From: 79-D21 sp022839995
GTDB taxonomy: Bacteria; Synergistota; Synergistia; Synergistales; 79-D21
DNA: 64,000 nucleotides
Direction: 5' to 3'
Assembly (NCBI GenBank): GCA_022839995.1
Contig: JALHIN010000017.1
Location: forward strand, 1-64,000
Position numbers and translations under genes: made by a program. The notes beneath the pieces are model-generated. The model saw only the letters and a program-made list of their open reading frames with translations. It did not search any database and was not told where the DNA came from. This document shows, one piece after another, positions 8,364 to 17,615 of the stretch (its first letter is position 1; every line of letters begins with the position of its first letter).

Positions 8364-9488
8364 CTATTGTGACTTGCCCCGGCAAAGTACCGGCCATACA
8401 ACCTCGACCTGGCCCTGCCTGACGCCGTAGATGACTTCGTGAAGGTTGGTCGTGGGGCAGGCGTGGTTCGGGATGATCTCCAGCTTGTCCCCGATTTCGA
8501 AGCGAAGAGTGGAGCCCTCCGGGATGTCAAAGGAAGAATGCTCGTCAGACATCTTGTCCAGGTAAATCCTCGGGTCTACCTTGAGCCTGCCGTGGCCGAT
8601 CGCGCGGGTGACTCCTCTTTCCTGGACGTAATAGGTCAACGATTTCGTTCCCGCGTCGAGGATGACCCTTTCCGGTGTGGGCCGGCTGATGACCGTGGCA
8701 AGGACGGTTTGGGCGCAGAAAGCGTAGGTCCCGATCAGCTGGGCCTGGTCGGCGTCAAGAAAGGCATAGGTCCCTGGGCGGATTTCCGTTATGCCGTTTT
8801 CGATCCCGTCCACCAGCAGGGAAGGAGTTGAACCGATGGAGATTTCTTCCACGGGCAGACCAGCCTTTTTGAGAAGATCCGCTGTTTCCAGCATCCACTC
8901 TTGGCTTTGGCGATTGATGGCCCGGACCTCCTCGGTCGTCTGGGCGTCATAACTCTGCCCGTCGTGCGTGTAAATCCCCCTGAGTCGCAGTCCGGGGGCA
9001 TCGGCGACGAGCCGGGCCAAATCCACGGCGTGTTGCCCCGGCCTAATACCGGTCCGCGGGTCTCCGGTCTCCACGTCGATCATCACATCCAGCGGGGAAG
9101 GCTCTCCGACCAACGTGGCCGACAGCATCTCGACGTGATCTGGATGGTCGACCCCTACGGCAAGGCGGTTGACGTTCCGATTCAACTTCTTGAGACGGTC
9201 CAGCTTGACACTGCCCACGATTTCGTTTGCGATAAAAATATCCGTCAACCCTTCGGAAGCCATGACTTCGGCTTCTCCCAGTTTCGCAACCGTGATGCCC
9301 GTGGCTCCCATCGCCTCCTGGATTTTCGCGATCGCAGGAGTTCGATGTGTTTTGGTGTGAGGCCGAAGCCTGACCCCGGCCAACCGGGCTTTTTCCTGCA
9401 TGGAACGAAGATTGTGTTCCAGGCGGTCGAGGTCGACCAGCAAGGAAGGGGTGTCCAGTTCGAGGTACGGAGTTCCTTTCATCCCCAT
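8364..9488 (-). CDS. PLP-dependent alanine-racemase-fold enzyme (D-threonine aldolase / D-serine dehydratase-like)
   Basis: About 374 residues. The N-terminal TIM barrel has the PLP lysine in RPHTKTHRTP (residues 40-50) and downstream barrel motifs VGVDHPDHVEM, DVETGDPRTGI and YTHDGQSY. The C-terminal beta domain has IPNHACPTTNLHE, where His and Cys bind the divalent metal used by this family. Members cleave D-threonine to glycine and acetaldehyde or deaminate D-serine; which applies here cannot be told. A GGAGGAG lies directly upstream of two candidate starts, 9488 and 9482, and either is possible. Confidence 0.85.
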   Translation of the reverse strand: MGMKGTPYLELDTPSLLVDLDRLEHNLRSMQEKARLAGVRLRPHTKTHRTPAIAKIQEAMGATGITVAKLGEAEVMASEGLTDIFIANEIVGSVKLDRLKKLNRNVNRLAVGVDHPDHVEMLSATLVGEPSPLDVMIDVETGDPRTGIRPGQHAVDLARLVADAPGLRLRGIYTHDGQSYDAQTTEEVRAINRQSQEWMLETADLLKKAGLPVEEISIGSTPSLLVDGIENGITEIRPGTYAFLDADQAQLIGTYAFCAQTVLATVISRPTPERVILDAGTKSLTYYVQERGVTRAIGHGRLKVDPRIYLDKMSDEHSSFDIPEGSTLRFEIGDKLEIIPNHACPTTNLHEVIYGVRQGQVEVVWPVLCRGKSQ

Positions 9489-9644
9489 CTCTCCTCCCGA
9501 AATGTGTACCCGTGAATCCTTTTCCTCCTTGCTGATGGTAACCGGTCGAGCATCCGAGCGTAAAGCCTTCATGATGGGGCGGTTCCTTTCGTGGAGCTTG
9601 TGCCTTAGGATGTGAACAGCGGTGTTTTTTTGAGTTAATCGTCT

Positions 9645-10040
9645 TCAGTTTTGTCGATCTGCCTGTCCAGGGGCTTCCCTTTCGCGGTCTTCGTTGATGG
9701 GAACATTGTTTTCATCGACAAAAACCAGTTTCGGGACATGGGTTTTCGCCTCTTCGTCCTCAATTTCCTGCCAAGTGGCAATAATCACCTTGTCTCCTAC
9801 TGCGACGAGCCTGGCTGCGGCTCCGTTGATACAGATCGTTCCGCTGCCCGGCCGGCCTGCCATCGCGTAGGTCGAAAAGCGGGTTCCAAAGGTCACGTTC
9901 CAAATGTCCACGAATTCATACTCGATTATATTCGCCCTTTTCATCAATTCCGAGTCGATCGTAACGCTACCTTCGTAATTCAAATCGGCACCCGTAACCG
10001 TTACGCGGTGAAGTTTCGATTTCAGTACTTTTCTCTTCAA
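9645..10040 (-). CDS. panD: Aspartate 1-decarboxylase precursor
   Basis: 131 residues, the usual length. The enzyme makes beta-alanine from aspartate for pantothenate and coenzyme A. The self-processing site Gly-Ser, which produces the pyruvoyl group, is visible in YEGSVTID (residues 22-29). Family motifs KSKLHRVTVTGADL at the start, NGAAARL, and GDKVIIATW follow. The likely start is TTG at 10040. The gene is isolated. A ketopantoate-reductase-like gene (20264) is the only other candidate pantothenate gene here. Confidence 0.93.
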   Translation of the reverse strand: MKRKVLKSKLHRVTVTGADLNYEGSVTIDSELMKRANIIEYEFVDIWNVTFGTRFSTYAMAGRPGSGTICINGAAARLVAVGDKVIIATWQEIEDEEAKTHVPKLVFVDENNVPINEDREREAPGQADRQN

Positions 10041-10210
10041 GACCCCTTACCCCCTGCAGATAGTGTCCGGCTGGATACTTCCCCGGCGCCCGAAAGCGCA
10101 GTTCAAATGGTTTTTCGACCCGCGTATTTTATGCAAGAGGTTCAGGATAGGCAAGGCCGTCGATGTTGTATATAACTGACTTCTATTTCCTGCTTTTGGA
10201 GGTGAAGAGA

Positions 10211-11363
10211 GTGGGAGTCTACAGGAATAAAAGAGGAATCTAAAGAGTCCCGAAAAAGCCGCACAGATCATCAAGGGTGGAGATTGGGTGGATTTCGGTT
10301 TCGGGCTTTCGATGCCGGAACTGCTCGACGAGGCGCTTTCGAAGCGCGTTCAGGTTCAGGAACTCGAGGATGTGAAGATCAGGGGAGCCTTGGCCCTAAG
10401 ACCGCTGAAAAGCGTGGAAGCCGACCTTGGGAGAGAGCACGTTTTCTATAGCCACTTGTGAAACGGCAAAAACGGTCATCCTGGAAGTGAACGAGTGGCT
10501 TTCCAGGGTGTTGGGGGGCAGGGAAGAATGTATCCACGTCTCGGAAGTGGACGCGATCGTAGAAGCGGGGAACCGGCCCCCGGTCGAAATGAAACCGGCC
10601 GTGCCGAGCGACCTGGATCGAAAGATCGCCTCCTTCATTGTCGAGGAAATCCCGGGCGGGGCTACGGTGCAGCTCGGATCGGCGGCTTGCCGAATGCGGT
10701 GGGAACGCTGCCGGCCAAATCGTGTATCAGGGATCTTGGCGTGCATACGGAAATGCTTGTTGATGCCTACCTGGAACTGCACCGTAGCGGCAACTTGACC
10801 AACCGGTTGAAAAAGATCGACCCTTTCAAAGGAGCCTGGACCTTCTGCGTCGGGACGAAGTACTTGTACGACTGGGTTGGCGAGAACCCCGGCCTGGCCT
10901 CTTATCCCGTGGATTATACGAACGACCCTCGAATCATGTCTCAGCTGGATTCCCTCATCAGCATCAACAGCTGCATCGAGGCCGACTTATACGGCCAGGT
11001 CTGTTCGGAGTGTTCCGGTATCCGTCACATCAGCGGCACCGGGGACAACTGGATTTTGTGACCGGGGCGTACCTTTCTTCCGGCGGCCGGAGTTTTATCT
11101 GCTTCCCCTCGACCTACACGGACAAAAACGGACAGAGGGTTTCCAGGATCCTGCCTTCCATGAGAGAAGGTAGCGTCGTCACCGATCCCAGGACCCAGAC
11201 TCACATTTTGGTAACGGAATGGGGGAAGGCGGATCTCGCTGGGCGGTCGACTTGGGAGAAGGCGGATAGGATCATCGGGATCAGCCACCCCGAGTTTCGC
11301 GATTACCTTGTTAAATGTGCCGAGGAAATGGGAATCTGGAGAAGGACGAACCGGATCCCGTAG
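10211..11363 (+). pseudogene. Acetyl-CoA hydrolase/transferase family CoA-transferase, multiply broken
   Basis: The pieces lie in different frames. WVDFGFGLSMPELLDEAL with KIRGALALRPL ends at a stop near 10461. CETAKTVILEVNEWLSRVLGG follows, then GVHTEMLVDAYLELHRSGN through ISGTGDN near 11046, and finally YLSSGGRSFICFPSTYTDK to RTNRIP at 11363. A GTG at 10211 with GGAGGTGAAG upstream was probably the original start; an early stop and frameshift follow within 15 codons. About a hundred residues seem deleted between the first and second pieces. Intact relatives exchange CoA between acetate and butyryl- or hydroxybutyryl-CoA in fermenters. Confidence 0.8.
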
Positions 11364-11398
11364 GACTCGGGAAGGGTTGATCGAGCGGCACGTTTTAA

Positions 11399-11426
11399 GG
11401 GGATCCCCTAAAGAAAGGAGATCCCC
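11399..11426. terminator. Hairpin between the CoA-transferase remnant and the phosphofructokinase gene
   Basis: GGGGATCCCC (11399-11408) pairs with GGAGATCCCC (11417-11426) with one mismatch and an 8-base A-rich loop. It lies between converging units and has only a weak T tract. Confidence 0.45.
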
Positions 11427-11473
11427 CGTTTCGTTCGATGTCCGGTCGGTCTGAGCGGGATTACTGCTCCTGT

Positions 11474-12742
11474 CTAATAGTTCGTAACGTATTCGAATCG
11501 TTTCCTGAATTCAACCGGGGAGAGCTTGGCGGCAACGGCAAGTTTTTCGAACTCGATCCCTGGTTCGAAATCTCGCTTTTCGAGCCGGATCATGTATTCC
11601 CTCGCGATCCGGTACTGGATTGAATCCGTGTTCACCATGCGGATTCGGGTTTTTTTCGTTTCCGGGTCCAGGATGTCTTCGAAAGGGATCGGTACGATCC
11701 GGTCGTTCTGGATGGTGATCATGGCATTGGTTCCGCCGTTCCGAAGGAACTCCATGGCGGCGTAACCAAGGTTGCGCGTATACTCGATATCGAAGGCGTT
11801 TGGAGGCGCGCACCGTACCTCGTACCCTACTTCCTTGTTGTTAATGGTCATTTTGATCCCCAGGGAAGCGAGGTTTGCAAGCAATTCCCTTTTAAGGACG
11901 TCCGAGAAATTGATTTCCGCATAGCGGATGTGGCCGTGTTCGTCGCATTCGAGGCAATCTGCGGTTTCCAGGTCTTTTACACGGATCTTTTCGATCATTC
12001 CTTCCGCGACGACCGCTACCCCGTAGTTTCTCCCGGAAGCCAGGCGTTTGATTATCGAACCCGTGATGATGTCCACCACGAGAGAAAGAGGGATTTTCTC
12101 GCTGGAAGTGAACTCTTCGGGGATCAGTGTTAGGGTGGCTCCCGCGCTTTTCCCGATTCCCAGCGCCAAATGACCGGCTACACGTCCCATCGCGACGACA
12201 ACGAACCAGCGCCCCGTGGTTTTGGCATCCACCATCAGGTTCGAAACGATCTGGGATCCTAGCGAGCGGGCCGATTCGAAGCCGAAAGTCGGTATTCCCC
12301 CGGGCAGGGGCAGGTCGTTGTCGATGGTTTTAGGGACGTGGACGAAATGGATCGTAAGACCCCGGTAGTTCTTTGCGTAATCTGCGACCCTGGAAGCCGC
12401 GTAGGCCGTGTCGTCACCCCCGATGGTAACGAGATGGGTAACCCCCAGTTCGATGAGAGTGTCCACGACGTTGCGCAGGGACTCCTCGTCCTTGGTGGGG
12501 TTGAACCTCGATACTCTAAGGATGCTGCCGCCATCTGAATAAATACGGCTGACCATGTCGATGGTTAGGGGAGTGACCACCTTTTCCCCCCTTGCCAGGT
12601 TGGCGAACCCGTCGAAGACCCCGTAGACATCCCAGCCCGATTTTCTCGCTTCGATCGTCACGGAGCTGATGACGCTGTTAATGCCCGGTGCAGGCCCTCC
12701 GCCGCAGAGGATTGCGAGTGTTTTCTGTCCAGGCAGAACCAT
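11474..12742 (-). CDS. pfp: 6-phosphofructokinase, probably pyrophosphate-dependent
   Basis: 422 residues, phosphofructokinase fold. The phosphoryl-donor loop is CGGGPAPGINSVI at the N-terminus. The key specificity motif reads GGDDTAYAA, with Asp where ATP enzymes have Gly (GGDGS), and the catalytic loop is PKTIDNDLP, with Lys as in PPi enzymes. These features favour diphosphate over ATP as donor, so the step would be reversible and energy-saving, as in many anaerobes. The sugar-phosphate site MGRVAGHLAL is present. The start is the ATG at 12742 with AGGAGG upstream. An AT-rich region with a TATAAT-like box precedes it. Confidence 0.9.
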   Translation of the reverse strand: MVLPGQKTLAILCGGGPAPGINSVISSVTIEARKSGWDVYGVFDGFANLARGEKVVTPLTIDMVSRIYSDGGSILRVSRFNPTKDEESLRNVVDTLIELGVTHLVTIGGDDTAYAASRVADYAKNYRGLTIHFVHVPKTIDNDLPLPGGIPTFGFESARSLGSQIVSNLMVDAKTTGRWFVVVAMGRVAGHLALGIGKSAGATLTLIPEEFTSSEKIPLSLVVDIITGSIIKRLASGRNYGVAVVAEGMIEKIRVKDLETADCLECDEHGHIRYAEINFSDVLKRELLANLASLGIKMTINNKEVGYEVRCAPPNAFDIEYTRNLGYAAMEFLRNGGTNAMITIQNDRIVPIPFEDILDPETKKTRIRMVNTDSIQYRIAREYMIRLEKRDFEPGIEFEKLAVAAKLSPVEFRKRFEYVTNY

Positions 12743-13093
12743 GGTAGGCCTCCTCGTTCGAACCGACTTCGCTATAGATCCTTATTATGAATATTATAAT
12801 ATACTACTAGCTTAAGGAAGCAGAGAGTAATAGGGTGTTCGCCCACATCCGTGGAAAATCCAGCATTTTCCCGCAAGCCGGTAAATTCTCCCGAATTTCT
12901 CCGCAGGTCTCGATGAAGCAGCAGGAATGTCCCCGGTAAGCCAGTTGGTTCCAAGCTCGCTGTCCGGTCTTCCGGAATCGCCGGTTCTTTCTTGAACCGT
13001 CCGACTTCCAGCAGTAAGCTTTAGGACAAAGGACAGGCGAAGGCGTGTCACAGGCATTCGATCATGGAAAATCCACTTGTGATGGAGGGACTC
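12743..13093. promoter_or_regulatory. Divergent promoter region of pfp and the aminotransferase gene
   Basis: About 350 bases with no gene. The part nearest pfp (12780-12815) is very AT-rich with overlapping TATAAT/TATATT-like boxes suited to a promoter toward pfp. I cannot assign a -35 box with confidence. The remainder shows no structure I can name. Confidence 0.5.
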
Positions 13094-14299
13094 ATGCCGA
13101 ATTTTGCCGAACGCATGAAAACGATGGAGAAGTCCGCACGGATCATCCGCGATCTCTTTGGAGCGATGGGAGACCCGGGACTCATTTCATTTTCTGGGGG
13201 AGCCCCGGCAAGGGAAGCCTTGCCGATCGACATCGTCCGGGAGATTGCGAACGACGTGTTGAGAGTGGACAAGAGGGGAATAGAAGCCCTTCAGTACGGC
13301 AGCGTAAAAGGCTTGCCGGACCTGCGGGAAGTGATCGTCAACGAACTGCTCGCTCCGAAGGGAATCGATGCCGGGCCGGAAAACATCCTGATCACGAGCG
13401 GGGGGCTGGAAGGGATCAATCTTTTGTGCCAGGTATTCATCGATCCCGGGGACGTAATCCTGGTGGAATCTCCAACGTTCGTTCACTGTGTCGAGATCTT
13501 CGAGATGTTCCAGGCGAAATGCATCAGCGTGGCAATGGACGAACACGGGATGGTCCCGGAGGACCTGGAAGAGAAAATCCGACGGTTCAGCCCCAAGGTG
13601 GTCTACGTGATCCCGACCTTCCATAACCCGACGGGAAGGACCCTGTCCTTGGAAAGAAGGATGAAGATCGCTGAGTTGGGAAGCCGCTACGATGTAGTGA
13701 TCCTCGAAGACGATCCATACCGGGATATTCGCTATAGCGGGGAAGATCTCAAGCCGATCCGGGCCTTCGACCGGACGGGGCACACGGTCCTTGCCAATAG
13801 TTTCTCCAAGATTTTTTCGCCGGGCTCAAGGCTGGGCTACGTTCTGGCAAGTGAACGAGTAATCGAAAAGCTGCTCGATGCGAAAACCGCCACGAACTCC
13901 CACACCTCGATGCTGCCGCAAGTGCTTTGTGCGGAATTTTTCAAGCGAGGGTATTACCCGGCCCATCACAGGATGATCTGTGACCTTTACCGGGAAAGAA
14001 GGGATGCGATGATTGAAAGCATCGACCGCCATTTCCCGGTCGGAACGAAACGGACCTTCCCGGATGGAGGCCTTTTCACGTGGGCTGAACTGCCGGGAGA
14101 TGTGAACACCACGGAATTGCTTGCGGAGGCAACTTCAGACCCTGAAGTCAAGGTTGCCTTCGTTGCTGGAGAAGGTTTTTTCATCGAAGGAGGCGGAATG
14201 GGCAAGAATTGCATGCGGCTTAGTTTTGGTGCCGTTCCTCCTGAAAAAATCAGGATTGGGGCAGAACGCCTGGGCCGCTTCCTGAAAAAGAAGGTGTAA
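13094..14299 (+). CDS. PLP-dependent class I/II aminotransferase (2-aminoadipate-transaminase type)
   Basis: 401 residues from the chosen start. Family landmarks are LISFSGGAP near the N-terminus, the substrate-side YGSVKGLPDLRE, the cofactor-binding FHNPTGRTL, the aspartate in ILEDDPYRDIRY, and the PLP lysine in SFSKIFSPGSRLGY. The arrangement matches the LysN/ArAT-like subgroup that transfers amino groups from aromatic, branched or 2-aminoadipate substrates; the true substrate is not readable. The ATG at 13094 has GGAGG five bases upstream; an ATG at 13064 lacks a site. The gene appears monocistronic. Confidence 0.88.
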   Translation: MPNFAERMKTMEKSARIIRDLFGAMGDPGLISFSGGAPAREALPIDIVREIANDVLRVDKRGIEALQYGSVKGLPDLREVIVNELLAPKGIDAGPENILITSGGLEGINLLCQVFIDPGDVILVESPTFVHCVEIFEMFQAKCISVAMDEHGMVPEDLEEKIRRFSPKVVYVIPTFHNPTGRTLSLERRMKIAELGSRYDVVILEDDPYRDIRYSGEDLKPIRAFDRTGHTVLANSFSKIFSPGSRLGYVLASERVIEKLLDAKTATNSHTSMLPQVLCAEFFKRGYYPAHHRMICDLYRERRDAMIESIDRHFPVGTKRTFPDGGLFTWAELPGDVNTTELLAEATSDPEVKVAFVAGEGFFIEGGGMGKNCMRLSFGAVPPEKIRIGAERLGRFLKKKV

Positions 14300-14333
14300 G
14301 GTCCCTTTCAAGGACGATTGCCGGTAGTCGGGG

Positions 14334-14380
14334 CGAATCGCCCGAATTACACCCTCCCCGGGTAGGATTCGGGCGATTCG
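14334..14380 (-). terminator. Long hairpin overlapping the 3' end of otsA
   Basis: CGAATCGCCCGAAT (14334-14347) and its exact complement (14367-14380) form a 14-bp stem with a 19-base loop. Half of the stem lies inside the last codons of otsA. It separates the converging aminotransferase and ots units. The T tract is weak. Confidence 0.6.
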
Positions 14381-15867
14381 TCGTGGATCGTCGAGAAAAG
14401 GGGCGGCAGGTCGATCTCGGGAAAGTCTTCCAGTTCCATCCCGGAGGAGGCCCTGAGGAAATTCCTGACCCACCAGAAAACATCGTGGCGTTTCAGGGTC
14501 TTCCGCATGTTTTGAAGGCGCCTGCGCTTCTCCTCGAACGGCATGGAGAGGGCCTTGACGATCGCTTGCGCAATTTCTTCGGCACTGTATGGATTGACCA
14601 ACAGGCAGCTTTCCCCGAGCTGCGCGGCCGATCCCGCGAATTCGCTCAGCACGAGAACACCCCGGTTATCCGCCTGAGAAAGGACAAACTCTTTCGCCAC
14701 GAGGTTCATCCCGTCCTTGAGCGGGGTAATCAGGCCGATGTCGGACGCCCTGTAGTGGGCAATCAGATCCGTGGGATCCATGGATTGGTAACGATAGACA
14801 ATTGGGACCCAATTCCCGACCGTAAATTCCCCGTTGATTTCTCCTACGAGCATGTTGATTTCCTCTTTCAGGGCATGATAAGCCGGGACCGTTTCCCGGC
14901 TGGGGACCAAAAGCTGAATGAGGGTGACGGTTCCCCTCAAATACGGGTACTTATTTAATGCAAAACGGAACCCTCGAAGTTTTTCAGGGATCCCCTTCGT
15001 GTAGTCAAGCCGGTCTACGCTGAAGATGAGTTTTTTGTGGCTAAAACTGCGCCGGATCTCTTCCGCTTTCCGGGCAACTTCCGGGGTGCGGGAAATTCGG
15101 ATGAACTCGGACGCATCGACGCTGATCGGCAGGTTCGCTGCAAGACATCCAGTGTTTTGGGTATGGATCCTGACGATGGGGCCCCTTCCTTCGATTCGGC
15201 AACCCGGAAAGAAAATCCGGATACAGTCGATGAAATTCTTACGGTCCCGAAGGGTTTGGAAACCGATGAAACGGTAATGGAGCATGGCCTCGAGGAGTTC
15301 TCGTCTCCACGGGAATTTTATGAAAATGTCGGGTGGCGGGAAGGGGATATGCAAGAAGAATGAACATTCTCCCTGGAAACCAGATTTTGAGAGTTCTTGG
15401 GCCAGGGGAATCAGGTGGTAATCGTGGATCCATATGAAATCCTCCTCGGAAGCGTGCTTTTCGATGGTACGGGCGTACTTCCGGTTAACCGCCAGGTAGG
15501 TTTCCCAATAGGATGGGTCGAAACGGCAACGTGTCTGCAGGTCATGGAAGAGGGGCCAGATCACTTCATTGGAGAGGCCGTAGTAAAAGAGATCTATTTC
15601 TTCTTCCGAGAGAAAGACGGGGAGAAGCCGAAAACCGCTTTCGAAGGAAAACGGCTCCAGGATTTTCTTGATCTCCCGAATCGGAAGCTTTTCTGCTATC
15701 CCCGTCCAGCCGACCCAGATCCCACCACGGTTTTTCAAGATAGGGCTTAGTGCCGTAACGAGGCCGCCCGACCCCCTTTGCATCGCCAGCTGTCCTGCTT
15801 CTTTCCTGAGGACGATCGGCAGTCGGTTTGACACCACGATCATTTTTTTCCTGGCGGAGCCAATCAT
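14347..15867 (-). CDS. otsA: Trehalose-6-phosphate synthase
   Basis: 506 residues, GT20 family. It joins glucose from a nucleotide sugar to glucose-6-phosphate. Family motifs include SNRLPIVL at the N-terminus, the glycine loop RGSGGLVTAL, WIHDYHL, SVDRLDYTKGIPEKL, and LKDGMNLVAKEFV near the donor site. The ATG at 15867 overlaps the otsB stop as ATGA and has GGAGGG upstream, so the genes are translationally coupled. Trehalose serves as an osmolyte or stress protectant. Confidence 0.93.
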   Translation of the reverse strand: MIGSARKKMIVVSNRLPIVLRKEAGQLAMQRGSGGLVTALSPILKNRGGIWVGWTGIAEKLPIREIKKILEPFSFESGFRLLPVFLSEEEIDLFYYGLSNEVIWPLFHDLQTRCRFDPSYWETYLAVNRKYARTIEKHASEEDFIWIHDYHLIPLAQELSKSGFQGECSFFLHIPFPPPDIFIKFPWRRELLEAMLHYRFIGFQTLRDRKNFIDCIRIFFPGCRIEGRGPIVRIHTQNTGCLAANLPISVDASEFIRISRTPEVARKAEEIRRSFSHKKLIFSVDRLDYTKGIPEKLRGFRFALNKYPYLRGTVTLIQLLVPSRETVPAYHALKEEINMLVGEINGEFTVGNWVPIVYRYQSMDPTDLIAHYRASDIGLITPLKDGMNLVAKEFVLSQADNRGVLVLSEFAGSAAQLGESCLLVNPYSAEEIAQAIVKALSMPFEEKRRRLQNMRKTLKRHDVFWWVRNFLRASSGMELEDFPEIDLPPLFSTIHDESPESYPGRV

Positions 15868-16649
15868 GGGATCCCTCCTTTTTCTAGCCCCGATAGCCAC
15901 GTCTCGAGAAAAACCCTGACCTCGAACGGCGGGACAAGAAAAAACCTGGCATCGGTCTTGCGATGGTGTGACGTTACGAGAACCCCCGCGCCACCGCGGC
16001 GGTTTACCTCGACAAACCCCTTTTCATCGGTCAGGTCGTCTCCGAGAAAAACGGCGAAGTCTTTTTCCGAGGCGTCCCGCAGGATTTCACGGATGGCGGT
16101 GCCTTTGTCGAATCCCTCGGCCAAAAGTTCGATTCCCCCATCGAAATCAAGCAGGGAAAAACCCAGGGAAGCGATCGGCTTTAGGGTCTCGATCGCTCTT
16201 TTACGAACCCGGCCGACTTCCTTTGGGCAACAGTTCCTCCAGTGAAAGGCGACGCTGGTTGTTTTCCTTTCCACCCGGCCCAGTCCGATTTGCTTCAGCA
16301 GCGCCTCTGCCTTGTTGAGCCCAAAGAACACAGATTCGGGAAGATTCGGGGAATGCCGCTTCCCGTTCGGCAAAAGTCGAACGGCCCCGTGGCACCCCCA
16401 TGTTTCAAAGGGGGGAGAAAGCCCGATCAGCGCGACGATTTCTTCGGGTTCGCGTCCCGTAACAAAGAAAACCTCCCCTCCGGCCTGCCTGATTTTCAAA
16501 AGAAGCTCCCGGATGCCCTCGTAGGGAAGGGCATCGGAAGGATTCTCCGTAAAAGGGGCAAGGGTGCCATCGTAATCGAGAATCAGAACCTTGCGGCCCG
16601 AAACCGCAAACCGTTCTTCCAGGAACTTGAGCAACAATCGCAGTGTCAA
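15864..16649 (-). CDS. otsB: Trehalose-6-phosphate phosphatase
   Basis: 261 residues, HAD superfamily. It removes phosphate from trehalose-6-phosphate made by the next gene. The nucleophile motif is LDYDGTLAPF (residues 24-33), the second HAD motif VTGREPEE, and the metal-binding motif FLGDDLTDE. The length is normal. It comes first in an otsB-otsA operon, with a 4-base overlap. Confidence 0.93.
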   Translation of the reverse strand: MTLRLLLKFLEERFAVSGRKVLILDYDGTLAPFTENPSDALPYEGIRELLLKIRQAGGEVFFVTGREPEEIVALIGLSPPFETWGCHGAVRLLPNGKRHSPNLPESVFFGLNKAEALLKQIGLGRVERKTTSVAFHWRNCCPKEVGRVRKRAIETLKPIASLGFSLLDFDGGIELLAEGFDKGTAIREILRDASEKDFAVFLGDDLTDEKGFVEVNRRGGAGVLVTSHHRKTDARFFLVPPFEVRVFLETWLSGLEKGGIP

Positions 16650-16748
16650 TCGCTTTCTCCCAGTAACCGGACGGATTCCTTACGCGTCCGAAATTCGACG
16701 TCAGAAGGGTTCTCGACGGTGAGGCCAACGGCCCCGCCTTCAGATCCC

Positions 16749-16919
16749 TCAACCAGACGGGGCGCATCCGCCTCTGCTCGATGGTTGACGAGTCGATTCC
16801 CCCTCAACCAGGAACAGGATTCGGCACCGGCAGTAAGGGCATTTTTCCGGTTTTCCTTCGTATTCGAAGACTTTCTCGCAGGATGCACAACGATATTTCC
16901 GGATGGGTTCCTTTTGCAT
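16749..16919 (-). CDS. Tiny zinc-ribbon protein upstream of otsBA
   Basis: 56 codons: an ATG at 16917-16919 with GGAGGG upstream, ending in TGA at 16749. The protein has a CASC knuckle (residues 11-14) and a CPYC knuckle (27-30), 12 residues apart; this is a rubredoxin-like or FmdB-like zinc ribbon. It runs RKYRCASCEKVFEYEGKPEK and then the second knuckle. It is the likely first gene of the otsBA unit, about 100 bases upstream. The role is unknown; a regulatory or metal-site role is only a guess. Confidence 0.75.
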   Translation of the reverse strand: MQKEPIRKYRCASCEKVFEYEGKPEKCPYCRCRILFLVEGESTRQPSSRGGCAPSG

Positions 16920-17228
16920 CGTCAATCCCTCCTCGAAGCAGATGCTGTTTCAGGTCAGCCGATTAATACTATTTTAGCAGAGCGATCGAGGTGTGTCCGT
17001 TTCGCGGGAAACGTAGGAAGTGGCGGAAGAGGTTTCATTTTAAATCGCCATAATGGTAAAATTATCCAATCGGAATAAAAAGAAGGTATAGCTGGTTAGA
17101 AACGCCTGCGTATTCATTCAGGGATCGTTGGTTTTGTCGACTTTTCCCTCTAAGGTGGGAAGGGCTTCGCCGGAAAAATCGGTGAAGGAACGGAAGGCTT
17201 CGGTCGCTGTTTAAAGGAGGCTGGTAGG
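16920..17228. other. Intergenic region between the ots unit and the DUF2177 gene
   Basis: About 310 bases with no gene. AAAGGAGG at about 17212-17219 is the ribosome binding site of the next gene. Promoters for both divergent units should lie here, but I see no clear matched boxes. Confidence 0.5.
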
Positions 17229-17615
17229 ATGTCGTTTTTCAGGCTTTACCTCGTGACCCTGGTTCCTTTTATCGGGATTGATGCCGTCTGGCTGAGCCTG
17301 ATCGCTCCACGGTTCTACAAGTCGCAGATCGGCTATATCATGGCCCGGAACCCCAATTGGATAGCCGCCGGGATCTTTTACCTTCTCTTCGTTGCCGGAA
17401 TGGTGGTTTTCGTTACCGGGCGGCCTGGCACCGCGGTACAGGTCGCAGCGAGGGGAGCCTTGTTCGGCCTGGTCTGCTACGCGACGTATGACCTGACGAA
17501 CCTGGCCACCCTTGAGGGATGGCCCGTTCTGGTTACGGTGGTCGATCTTGCGTGGGGGACTTTCCTTTCTTCCGCTACGGCTCTTTCCGCGTACTGGCTA
17601 TCCAGGGTCTTTTAA
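17229..17615 (+). CDS. DUF2177 family membrane protein
   Basis: 128 residues, four predicted membrane segments. Family features are the N-terminal FIGIDAVWLSLIAPRFYK and, later, ATYDLTNLATLEGWP. The function of DUF2177 proteins is unknown. AAAGGAGG precedes the ATG. Its stop codon overlaps the stop of the converging regulator gene by four bases. Confidence 0.85.
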   Translation: MSFFRLYLVTLVPFIGIDAVWLSLIAPRFYKSQIGYIMARNPNWIAAGIFYLLFVAGMVVFVTGRPGTAVQVAARGALFGLVCYATYDLTNLATLEGWPVLVTVVDLAWGTFLSSATALSAYWLSRVF

